Origin: Paraburkholderia tropica
Lineage (GTDB): Bacteria > Pseudomonadota > Gammaproteobacteria > Burkholderiales > Burkholderiaceae
Assembly: GCF_914484835.1 (NCBI RefSeq)
Contig: NZ_CAJZAR010000037.1
Coordinates: 62,001 to 126,000 of the forward strand
Direction of reading: 5' to 3'
DNA: 64,000 nt
Both the position numbers and the translations under genes were made by a program. The notes under the pieces are model-generated. The model made no database searches. It had not been told where the DNA came from and was given only the letters and a program-made list of their open reading frames with translations. Shown here in pieces: positions 26,115-33,933 of this stretch; the first letter of the stretch is position 1; every line of letters starts with the position of its first letter.

Positions 26115-27443
26115 ATGCACTTCCCCACTACGACCCTCGACGAACGCGCAGTCGTGCGCAAGATCGCCTGGCGCATCATTCCGTTCGTGTTCGTGCTGTA
26201 CATCATTTCCTATCTCGACCGCGCCAATATCGGCTACGCGGCGTTGCAGATGAACCGCGAACTGGCGCTCAGCAGCGAAGCATTCGGCTTCGTTTCGGGC
26301 ATTTTCTTCATTGGCTATTTTTTGTTCGAAGTGCCAAGCAATGTGATGCTCTCGAAGTTCGGCGCGCGCGTATGGATCGCCCGGATTCTCGTGACATGGG
26401 GCGCGATCTCGGTCGCCTCCGCCTTCGTGCAAACCGCGACGCAGCTTTATGTCGTGCGCTTTCTGCTCGGCGTGGCCGAAGCAGGCTTTTTCCCCGGCAT
26501 CATCGTCTATCTCACGTACTGGTTCCGCGCGAAGGAACTCGCCACCACGGTCGCGCTCTTTACGGCGGCGATTCCGGTGTCGTACATCGTGGGCGCGCCG
26601 TTGAGCACGTGGATCATGGATCACGTTCAATGGTTCGACTGGAGCGGCTGGCGCTGGATGCTGGTGCTCGAAGGCGCGCCCGCCGTGGCGGGCGGCATCG
26701 TCTGCTTCCTGTTCCTGAGCGACCGCCCCGCCGATGCGAAATGGCTCTCGCCCGCCGAACGCGAATGGCTGCAAGGCCAGCTCGCCGCCGACGCCCGCGC
26801 GCGGCCGAATGCACGTCACTTCGGCTCGCTCAAGGCGATGGGCAATCCCAAGGTGCTGTATCTCGCGTTTATTTACTTCGTGTATCAGTGCGGCAGTCTT
26901 GGCGTGGGCTACTGGATGCCGCAGATCATCAAGGGATTTTCGACGGCGCTCACGCATACGCAGATCGGCCTGATCGCGATGGTGCCTTACCTCTTCGCCA
27001 CGATCGTCATGGTGCTCTGGTCGCGGCATTCCGACCGCCGCAACGAACGGCGCCTGCATTCCGCGATTCCGCTGGGCGTGGCCGCGCTGGCGCTGCTCGG
27101 CGCGGGACTGTCGGTCAACCCGTATGTTTCGATCGCGATGATCAGCCTGAGCCTCGCGGGACTCTACGCGTTCAAGTCGCCGTTCTGGGCGCTTCCCACC
27201 TTGTTTCTGTCGCGCTCGACGGCGGCGATTTCCATCGCGGTCATCAATTCGATCGGCAATCTCGGCGGATTCGTGGGGCCGTTTGCGATCGGCTATATCA
27301 AGGGCAGCGGCTCCAGCGCGACGCCCGGCCTGCTGTTCCTCGCCGGTTTGCTGGTTCTCGCGTTCCTGATGACGCTGTTCCTGCGCCTCACCGAACAGGC
27401 CGAATGCGACGAGGCAGGTTCGATGGCCAATTCTCACCACTAA
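26115..27443 (+). CDS. ACS-family MFS organic-anion transporter
   Basis: A 442-residue 12-helix carrier of the anion:cation symporter family (phthalate, tartrate, hexuronate and 4-hydroxyphenylacetate carriers). Typical features are VLYIISYLDRANIGYAALQM in helix 1, GYFLFEVPSNVMLSKFGARVWI in loop 2-3 and RFLLGVAEAGFFPGIIVYLTYWF in helix 4. It is 67 nt after the lactonase gene and 71 nt before the porin gene, forming a lactonase-carrier-porin operon. The substrate is presumably the hydroxy acid released by the lactonase. Confidence 0.88.
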   Translation: MHFPTTTLDERAVVRKIAWRIIPFVFVLYIISYLDRANIGYAALQMNRELALSSEAFGFVSGIFFIGYFLFEVPSNVMLSKFGARVWIARILVTWGAISVASAFVQTATQLYVVRFLLGVAEAGFFPGIIVYLTYWFRAKELATTVALFTAAIPVSYIVGAPLSTWIMDHVQWFDWSGWRWMLVLEGAPAVAGGIVCFLFLSDRPADAKWLSPAEREWLQGQLAADARARPNARHFGSLKAMGNPKVLYLAFIYFVYQCGSLGVGYWMPQIIKGFSTALTHTQIGLIAMVPYLFATIVMVLWSRHSDRRNERRLHSAIPLGVAALALLGAGLSVNPYVSIAMISLSLAGLYAFKSPFWALPTLFLSRSTAAISIAVINSIGNLGGFVGPFAIGYIKGSGSSATPGLLFLAGLLVLAFLMTLFLRLTEQAECDEAGSMANSHH

Positions 27444-27514
27444 TCGGAACCTGCGGCGCTTCGGGATGAAGCGCCGAAAAACAAAGGCACAAACGCGTAC
27501 TGGAGACATCGCGA

Positions 27515-28750
27515 ATGAAGAAGTCTGCAATTTATTTTGGCATCCTGATTACAGGCTCAGCCTATTCGTCGGCTGGCAGCGCGCAAAGCAGCGTCACGCT
27601 TTACGGCGTGATCGACAGCGGCATCAACTATACGAATAACATCCAGAAGGGAAAGACCGCGAACGGCTTTAGCGGCGGCCATCAGATCGCGATGATCGAA
27701 GGCGGCTCGGCAGGCTTGCAAGGCAGCCGCTGGGGCATCACGGGAAGCGAGGAACTCGGCAACGGCATGAAGGCGGTCTTCCTGCTCGAAAGCGGCTTCT
27801 ACAGCAATAACGGCGCACTCAATCAAGGCGGCGCGATGTTCGGACGACAGGCCTACGTCGGCATCAAAAGCGATCTGGGCACCGTCACGCTCGGGCGGCA
27901 ATACGATCCCGTCGTCGATTTCTTCCGGCCTTATCTGGCCTCGCCGCAATGGGGCGGTTACATGACCGCGCACCCCAGCGATCTCGACAATGCGCAGAAC
28001 ACCCGGCGCATCAATCACTCCATCAAGTTCCGCAGCGGCACATGGAACGGATTGACCGTCGAAGCGATTCTGGGACTCGGCGGCGTCGCTGGTTCATTCG
28101 TACAGAACTCGATCTGGGGCGCAGGCGCATCGTATGCGGCCGGACCGTTCTCAGCGGGTGCCGCTTACCTCAATGTGAGCAACCCCAATCTCTCGTTCTT
28201 TGGCGCGAATCCGAATGCGGGACCCGCGACGTCGAATAATCTCGGCAGTTTCGGCAGCGCGACGAGCCCCGAATCGAATCCCGTATTCGCGGGCTATGCG
28301 TCGGCGGGCCGAATGGAAATTGCCGCGGCTGGCATGGGATTGACGCTCGGCGCATTCAATACGAACGTCGCGTATTCGAATACACGGTTCGGCAATCTCG
28401 GCTCGGCGGCAGGACCTGATCCGCTGCACTATGCGGGCACCGCGGCATTCAATAACGTCGAAGTGAATCTGCAATACCAGATAACGCCTTCCCTGCTCAC
28501 CGGCATTGCATACGATTACACGCGCAATGGCGGCGCGGGCGGCAAGGAAGGCGCCGACTATCATTTGTTTAGCGCCGGGATCGACTGGTTTCTGTCGAAG
28601 CGAACCGATGTGTATTCCATCGCGGTCTATGAGAAGGCTGACGGCATGGATTCCACCGGCCGCGCGGCGGTCGCGCAGATCACCGGGCTCACGCCTTCGT
28701 CAACCGATAAGCAGGTGGCGTTGCGGGTGGGGATCCGGCACAGGTTCTGA
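27515..28750 (+). CDS. OmpC-like porin
   Basis: A 411-residue porin. The signal peptide MKKSAIYFGILITGSAYSSAGSA is followed by QSSVTLYGVIDSGINY, and the C-terminus GIRHRF has the outer-membrane Phe. It is the last gene of the lactonase/ACS carrier operon. Internal sequence is clearly different from the other four porins here (Gly/Asn-rich loops, GGAGGKEG), so it is not a recent duplicate. Confidence 0.92.
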   Translation: MKKSAIYFGILITGSAYSSAGSAQSSVTLYGVIDSGINYTNNIQKGKTANGFSGGHQIAMIEGGSAGLQGSRWGITGSEELGNGMKAVFLLESGFYSNNGALNQGGAMFGRQAYVGIKSDLGTVTLGRQYDPVVDFFRPYLASPQWGGYMTAHPSDLDNAQNTRRINHSIKFRSGTWNGLTVEAILGLGGVAGSFVQNSIWGAGASYAAGPFSAGAAYLNVSNPNLSFFGANPNAGPATSNNLGSFGSATSPESNPVFAGYASAGRMEIAAAGMGLTLGAFNTNVAYSNTRFGNLGSAAGPDPLHYAGTAAFNNVEVNLQYQITPSLLTGIAYDYTRNGGAGGKEGADYHLFSAGIDWFLSKRTDVYSIAVYEKADGMDSTGRAAVAQITGLTPSSTDKQVALRVGIRHRF

Positions 28751-28780
28751 GCGCCAATCACGGAATAACTCCCCCACCCC

Positions 28781-28898
28781 GTCCGTTTAAGCGCTAGGAC
28801 AGTGCGGATCGCCACTGTTCCAATACGTCACCGCGATTGCGCCGGGTCTGCACCTCGCCCCGCCGTGCGAATGCGTTGCGCCCTTTCCTTAAACGGAC
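28781..28898 (+). other. Structured leader: 11-bp inverted repeat enclosing a hairpin
   Basis: GTCCGTTTAAG (28781-28791) is the exact reverse complement of CTTAAACGGAC (28888-28898). Between them lies a smaller hairpin, ACAGTG (28799-28804) with CACTGT (28813-28818). The outer stem ends only 7 nt before the start codon at 28906, so the fold could control translation of that gene. It does not match a riboswitch class I know; it could instead terminate the porin transcript. Confidence 0.45.
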
Positions 28899-28905
28899 TG
28901 AAACC

Positions 28906-29274
28906 ATGAAAAGAGCCCTGTTATGCCTCGCGGCCATCGCGACCCTCGCACTGCCCGTCGCGTCATTCGCGGAGACACCGAAAATCACCAATGGCATGGT
29001 GGTCGACGATGACGGGATGACGCTTTATGCATTCGACAAGGACACCGTACCGGGAAAGAGTGCCTGTGCCGGCGCCTGCGCCACGATGTGGCCGGCCGCA
29101 ATCGCCGATTCGTACGACAAGGCAAATGGCGATTGGGGATTCATTGCGACCAGTGATGGCAAACATCAATGGACCTATAAGGGCCGGCCACTGTATCGCT
29201 TCGCGCAGGACAAACAGCCGGGACAAATGAACGGCGACGGATTCAAGGGGATATGGCATACCGTGAAGCCATAA
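28906..29274 (+). CDS. Exported Yx(FWY)xxD-motif protein
   Basis: A 122-residue protein with a Sec signal (MKRALLCLAAIATLALPVASFA) and the COG4315/Lipoprotein_15 repeat twice: TLYAFDKD near residue 45 and PLYRFAQD near residue 97. CAGACATMWPA between them is a conserved Cys pair region. Family members are small periplasmic proteins of unknown function; no lipobox Cys is seen here. The start is ATG 28906; the longer ORF upstream lies in the structured leader. Confidence 0.85.
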   Translation: MKRALLCLAAIATLALPVASFAETPKITNGMVVDDDGMTLYAFDKDTVPGKSACAGACATMWPAAIADSYDKANGDWGFIATSDGKHQWTYKGRPLYRFAQDKQPGQMNGDGFKGIWHTVKP

Positions 29275-29309
29275 ATCCGATCGGTGCGTATTCGAGTTGC
29301 CGTCGAACG

Positions 29310-29384
29310 AGGGAAGCCGGTGAATCGACGTGTTGACGTCACGATCCTGATGATCGTGCGTCAGCGCGCTCGCGGCTTTCCCTT
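29310..29384 (+). terminator. Nested hairpin downstream of the Yx(FWY)xxD gene
   Basis: An outer stem GGGAAGCCG (29311-29319) pairs, with one bulge, with CGGCTTTCCC (29373-29382). An inner stem runs TGACGTCACGATC (29334-29346) against GATCGTGCGTCA (29352-29363). The only following T-rich stretch is TTATTT. It probably ends the upstream transcript. Confidence 0.45.
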
Positions 29385-29478
29385 ATTTCCAGAGATATTT
29401 CATTCACCGTGGAATACAGACACATCGGTGCCCGTTTAGACCACGTGAGTTTGCTGTGACGATGCCGGAGGTACCATC

Positions 29479-30585
29479 ATGAGCCCGGGTCTTGTCATTC
29501 GTCTTATTCTTTCCGAAAGCGCCGCGCTGCTATTGCTGGCTGCGTGCGGTGGCTCTGGAAATTCCATGCCATCTTCCTCGATGCCCGCTGCCGCGACGCT
29601 GTTCACGGAAACAGCGCTGGTCTCGGACGGCGCGGTGGCGGCCTCGCACACCGATCCCAATCTGCAGAATTCGTGGGGCATCGCGTTCAATCCTTCGGGC
29701 TTCGTCTGGGTCGCTGACAACGGCAGCTCCGTTGCCACGCTCTACGACGGAAATGGCGTGCCCCAGTCGCTCGTCGTCACGCTCCCGACGGGCGCGAGCG
29801 GCTCCGCAGATCCGACCGGCATCGTCTTCAATGGCACGACCAGCTTCAGCATCAGCGCAGGCGGGAAATCCGGCGTCGCCGCGTTTATCTTCGATGGCGA
29901 AGGCGGCACGTTGACCGCGTGGTCGCCCGCGGTGAACGCCACCAACGCGATCGTTGCGTACGACGATCAAAGCGGCGGCGCCGTGTACAAGGGACTCGCG
30001 CTTGCGAGCAATGCGGGCGCGAACTTTCTCTACGCGACGGACTTCCATAACAACAAGATCGACGTGTTCGACACGCACTTCGCGAAAGTGACAATGCCCG
30101 GCGGTTTTCAGGACCCGACGCTGCCAGCCGGCTTCGCGCCATTCGGCATTCAGGCCATCGGCACGAAACTGTTCGTGACCTACGCCATGCAGGACGCGGC
30201 GAAACACGACGATGTCGCCGGCGCAGGCATGGGCTTCGTCGATATCTACGACACCGCGGGCAACCTGTTGCAGCGTTTCGCCTCGCGCGGGCAACTGAAT
30301 GCACCGTGGGGTATCGCCCAGGCGCCCGCCAATTTAGGCAGCCTGAGCGGGACCATTCTCGTGGGCAACTTCGGCGACGGCACGATCAACGCATTTGATC
30401 CGGCAACCGGCGCATTCATGGCGACCGTCACGCTCTCGAACAACACGCCGTTCAAACAGGATGGACTGTGGGGCATCGCGTTTGGCAACGGCCTCAACAA
30501 TCAGCCCTCCAATACGCTGTTCTTTGCGGCAGGCCCGAACAAGGAGGCCGATGGTCTTTACGGACGTCTTGATATGAAGATGTAA
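29479..30585 (+). CDS. TIGR03118-type lipoprotein, NHL/propeller-like
   Basis: A 368-residue lipoprotein. The signal ends LLLLAAC with a lipobox Cys near residue 23, followed by a Gly/Ser linker. The body matches the TIGR03118 family of unknown function: LVSDGAVAASHTDPNLQNSWGIAFNPSGFVWVADNGS, PTGIVFNG, and NAPWGIAQAP...GTILVGNFGDGTINAFDP, which are propeller-like repeats. It is likely surface- or periplasm-facing. Flanked by unrelated genes; the substrate is unknown. Confidence 0.83.
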   Translation: MSPGLVIRLILSESAALLLLAACGGSGNSMPSSSMPAAATLFTETALVSDGAVAASHTDPNLQNSWGIAFNPSGFVWVADNGSSVATLYDGNGVPQSLVVTLPTGASGSADPTGIVFNGTTSFSISAGGKSGVAAFIFDGEGGTLTAWSPAVNATNAIVAYDDQSGGAVYKGLALASNAGANFLYATDFHNNKIDVFDTHFAKVTMPGGFQDPTLPAGFAPFGIQAIGTKLFVTYAMQDAAKHDDVAGAGMGFVDIYDTAGNLLQRFASRGQLNAPWGIAQAPANLGSLSGTILVGNFGDGTINAFDPATGAFMATVTLSNNTPFKQDGLWGIAFGNGLNNQPSNTLFFAAGPNKEADGLYGRLDMKM

Positions 30586-30652
30586 AAGCGAGAGTTTGCT
30601 GGTGCGAGGCACAGGAATGCCTGGTTCACTGAATCCGGCAAGCGGCATACTT

Positions 30653-30694
30653 ATTAGCCCCCGGTATTACCGCGAGGTCATACCGGGGGCTAAT
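30653..30694. terminator. Perfect 15-bp hairpin between convergent genes
   Basis: ATTAGCCCCCGGTAT (30653-30667) is exactly complementary to ATACCGGGGGCTAAT (30680-30694) across a 12-nt loop. It lies 67 nt after the TIGR03118 gene and 57 nt from the end of the convergent GH1 gene. It is likely a bidirectional terminator, although no T run follows on either strand. Confidence 0.65.
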
Positions 30695-30751
30695 GCTCGC
30701 CCTGCCATCATTCACGCCAACTTTGCTGATGACACGGGCTACCAGACGAAA

Positions 30752-32089
30752 TCAGGCAGCCGAAAAACGCTTGCTCTTAACGATGGAAGCCAGCACTGAA
30801 GCGCTCGGTTTTGCGGTGCGAACGAAAGTCGTACGATCGACCGAATACAACCCGAACTTTGGCCCATAGCCAAACAGCCATTCGAAATTATCAAGCAGGC
30901 TCCAGTGAATATACCCATGTACCGGCACGCCATCTTTCATGGCGCGCTGCATGGCCTCGATGGCGAGTGGGATATAGCGTACGCGCTGAGCGTCATCGAT
31001 CCCGTCGATGCCGTTTTCAGTCACGATCACCGGCAAACCGGTCGCGCTATGGGCGTAGCGCACTGCACCCTCCAGGGAGTCCGGGTAAAACTCTTCCCCA
31101 TTAGCCGTCATTTCCGCCCCCGCGGGTGGCGGCATCGCGCCGTTCCGGTCCAGACGCTGGCGCCCATAGTTTTGAACGCCGATAAAATCCCCTGTACGCG
31201 CGGCTTCCATCCAGACACCATAGACATCCTGCCGCTTTTGGTCGCGCTTGCTGTCGGGGCCCACGGCCTGATCGTCCGTGATCGACAGGCTAACACCCAC
31301 CTTGACTCGCGGATTAACGCTCTTTATCGCTTCAACGCCCTTTTTATGGGCCAGAATCATCTGTGCCGTTTTGGGCTCGGCATCGCCGACATTCGCTGAC
31401 GAGAATCTCGTCGATCCGCTGGCCCTTGCTGCTGCGGCCAGCATCGCCTTTTGACCTTCCGCGAATCCGGGTGGAAATACCAGCGGCAACCACGAAATGA
31501 TTTTCAGGATGTTTGGCTCGTTCAGCGTGGTCGCATAACTCAACCTGTCGCCCATGTGTCTCGCAACCCGCTCACAATACCTGGCGAAATGGTCGGCTGA
31601 GCCCTCCACTTCCCAACCACCCGCAGCGGCGAACCATATCGGCGTCGTGAAGTGATTGAACGTCACCATGGGCGTCAGGCCCCGCTCACGGCATCCATCC
31701 ATCACCCTTCTATAGTGGTCGAGCATCGCAATGGAGTATTCGCCCTTTGCTGGCTCGATCCGCGACCATTCGATCGAGAAGCGGAATGTATTCAGCCCGA
31801 GATCGCGGACGATATCCAGGTCTTCCCGCCATCGGCTGAAACTGTCGACTGCATCGCCGGACGGCGTTTGAAAAATAGTCGGGGAAACGTGCTCGAGCAT
31901 CCATGTATCGGCATTCGTGTTGTTGCCTTCGTACTGGTGACCGGCCGTCGCGACGCCCCAAAGAAACGAATTCGACCGGCTTTTGTAGCCTTCGGCGAAA
32001 GCTGCTTTGGATAATGGCATCGCTGCTGCGCTCGTTGCCATCAATTTCAGCATGGCACGTCTATCAAGATTGGCGTTCAATTTGTCCAT
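30752..32089 (-). CDS. GH1 beta-glucosidase with Tat signal
   Basis: A 445-residue family 1 glycoside hydrolase. The retaining catalytic pair is Glu191 (TLNEPN) as acid/base and Glu358 (VTENGI) as nucleophile. FLWGVATAGHQYEG, RFSIEWSRIEP and HWSLLDNFEWLFGYGPKFGLYSVD are classic GH1 blocks. The N-terminus LDRRAMLKLMATSAAAMPLSKAAFA is a Tat signal (Arg10-Arg11), so the folded enzyme is exported. It lies 84 nt downstream of a porin gene on the same strand. With the GH78 rhamnosidase nearby it could remove glucose exposed after rhamnose cleavage from plant glycosides. Confidence 0.9.
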   Translation of the reverse strand: MDKLNANLDRRAMLKLMATSAAAMPLSKAAFAEGYKSRSNSFLWGVATAGHQYEGNNTNADTWMLEHVSPTIFQTPSGDAVDSFSRWREDLDIVRDLGLNTFRFSIEWSRIEPAKGEYSIAMLDHYRRVMDGCRERGLTPMVTFNHFTTPIWFAAAGGWEVEGSADHFARYCERVARHMGDRLSYATTLNEPNILKIISWLPLVFPPGFAEGQKAMLAAAARASGSTRFSSANVGDAEPKTAQMILAHKKGVEAIKSVNPRVKVGVSLSITDDQAVGPDSKRDQKRQDVYGVWMEAARTGDFIGVQNYGRQRLDRNGAMPPPAGAEMTANGEEFYPDSLEGAVRYAHSATGLPVIVTENGIDGIDDAQRVRYIPLAIEAMQRAMKDGVPVHGYIHWSLLDNFEWLFGYGPKFGLYSVDRTTFVRTAKPSASVLASIVKSKRFSAA

Positions 32090-32173
32090 ATTCCTGTCGA
32101 TATTAATCCGGTGACTTCGCTAGCCCGGTTGCGTCCTTCGCCAGACGAATCGCCCGCAAAAAATAATTACGCG

Positions 32174-33265
32174 TTAGAACTTGTGCGATATCCCCACCCG
32201 CAGGGCGAGTTGATCGGAATTGGAAGAAGGGCTGGCGTAAAGCAGTTGCGCCACCTGTCCCGCGCCGGTGACATGCTCGAAATCGGCGTCGAGATAAACG
32301 GTGGTCCGCTTCGAAAGGAAATAATTGATCATGGCGTTATAGACATGCCAACGCCCGCCGAGTCCGACCGAGTAGCCATAATCCGCTGCCACGTTCAAGT
32401 CCGGCCGGATGTCGTACATCACGCCCACGTCGCCGGTTTGAAGTCGATCTTTAGCGCCGTCGAGCGCGATAAAGTGGACATAGGAATAAGAGGCGACAAA
32501 CCTGGCGGGACCCATCTGGTAGGCCGCACCGATGGCCGAAGTCGTGAGGTTGCGAAGCTCGATACCGCTGGACGCGGTTGACGCGGTTGATGTTCCGAAC
32601 GCGTAAGCGAGACCGATTCCGGCAGGATTGATCGTCGTGCCATTAATATCGGTCATGGCCGCGCCAATGGCGAATGGCCCATTGTGATACTTCAGCTTCA
32701 GGCCGAAAGCCCGGCCGGTATTCGTCGCGTTACCGGAAGTCGAACCAAAACTGTAGATGGCTCCGCCCTGTATTCCGGCGATTTCCGGGCTATCGTACTT
32801 GACCGAGTTGTTGAGCTGCTCACCCGTAATGCGATCGTAATCGCCGGGGTGATAACCATAAATGGGCCCGACAATCCCTGTGTACTGCAACATCTCGACC
32901 ATGAAATCGTTTTGACGACCAAGCGTGAGCGTCCCATACCGGTCGCTCTCCAGGCCGACAAACGATTCCATGCCAAAAGCGGAACCCGAAGCCATCGCCT
33001 TGCCGTTGGTCGACTGGAAAGACTGGGTAAGCCGGAATATCGCCCGGTTCCCGCCGCCGAGATCTTCTCGCCCCGTGAATCCAATCATGCTTGGCGCATT
33101 CACGTAACCGTCCTCGATCACGTTCGAATGTCCGCTTTGATTGCTGAAATACGTGATACCGGTGTCGATCATGCCGAACAAGGTAACGCTCGACTGCGCG
33201 TGTGCGGTACTTGCGGCGATCAGCGAAGCCAATGCAGCGATCTTTAGTTGTGTTGAGTATGCCAT
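32174..33265 (-). CDS. OmpC-like porin
   Basis: A 363-residue porin with signal peptide MAYSTQLKIAALASLIAASTAHA, then QSSVTLFGMIDTGITYF, and terminal GISHKF. It precedes the GH1 gene and probably shares its promoter. One copy of a 25-bp motif that also flanks the rhamnosidase lies about 450 nt upstream. It may be the entry pore for a glycoside or its product. Confidence 0.92.
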   Translation of the reverse strand: MAYSTQLKIAALASLIAASTAHAQSSVTLFGMIDTGITYFSNQSGHSNVIEDGYVNAPSMIGFTGREDLGGGNRAIFRLTQSFQSTNGKAMASGSAFGMESFVGLESDRYGTLTLGRQNDFMVEMLQYTGIVGPIYGYHPGDYDRITGEQLNNSVKYDSPEIAGIQGGAIYSFGSTSGNATNTGRAFGLKLKYHNGPFAIGAAMTDINGTTINPAGIGLAYAFGTSTASTASSGIELRNLTTSAIGAAYQMGPARFVASYSYVHFIALDGAKDRLQTGDVGVMYDIRPDLNVAADYGYSVGLGGRWHVYNAMINYFLSKRTTVYLDADFEHVTGAGQVAQLLYASPSSNSDQLALRVGISHKF

Positions 33266-33716
33266 CCTGTCTCCGTGTCTATTTTGTTCATCGGCTGTAC
33301 TTCGTGGTTGCTGCCTACGCCTCTTCGTCAGCCGAAGTGTTATGTGTTCAGAGGCTTCATACGGTCGTTACCTGATCTGGATGGGTCGATGCAGGCATGG
33401 CGTGCGTTCGTTGCCGATCGCGTTGTGCGTGAAGCGGAATAGGTCGTGCCGTTTTGACAGCCCCACTTCGCATGGAAGCAATGGCAAGGCAGCGGCTCAG
33501 TCAATCAGCGCAACGACGCACGACCGGGAACATCGGCCGACCGTTTGGTACGTGGGAACCTGTTTGTCTCCTGGTAGCCGGGCCGTTTGCGGGGACGCAG
33601 ATCGGGTCGGCTGTTCTTGGGCGCGCGTAAGCACGAATCTCGGCTCGGCTATACGCGTCACATCAACATTTGATCGAATTTTATAGGGTTGCCTCTTCAG
33701 CAATCCGCCTCATTCT

Positions 33717-33741
33717 CGATACCCGCTATCGTGAATCGCGA
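33717..33741 (+). promoter_or_regulatory. 25-bp motif, copy 1
   Basis: CGATAC, 2 nt, GCTATC, 5 nt, TCGCGA, with the first part forming the dyad CGATA-5 nt-TATCG. Two further copies lie at 36723-36747 and, inverted, at 36805-36829. The positions (porin promoter region; rhamnosidase/MFS divergent promoters) suggest one regulator controlling all three units. Confidence 0.6.
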
Positions 33742-33830
33742 TGCGTAATCGGGAACGCGTTTCGCCTCGCCGTGTGCCTGGCGCCTCGTCTGTTTCGTTG
33801 TTCACGATGCCTGTCCGCAGGCAACCGTCC

Positions 33831-33864
33831 AAAAGCATGAAGCCCGCTGCGAGGCGGGCTTCAT
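33831..33864 (-). terminator. Rho-independent terminator of rhamnosidase gene
   Basis: An 11-bp stem, ATGAAGCCCGC (33837-33847) with GCGGGCTTCAT (33854-33864), and a 6-nt loop. On the minus strand it is followed by GCTTTT. It lies 70 nt past the stop of the gene at 33934. Confidence 0.85.
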
Positions 33865-33933
33865 GACGCGGTCGGATGAGTCGGCCTGCTTCGAGATCGC
33901 GGCTGGTGCATCTTCGACAGCCGCGTCGCTCGA

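Larger units (their letters stand above)
33266..33933. other. Intergenic region upstream of the porin-GH1 pair
   Basis: About 670 nt without a credible gene; the 181-residue frame crossing it starts inside the porin and has no domain-like features. It holds the promoter of the minus-strand porin, one copy of a 25-bp repeated motif (33717-33741), and the terminator of the rhamnosidase gene (33831-33864). I see nothing else. Confidence 0.6.

Noticed and set aside
33141..33686. A 181-codon plus-strand frame upstream of the porin
   Set aside because: It starts inside the porin, has no ribosome site, and has a Cys/Ser/Arg-rich random composition.
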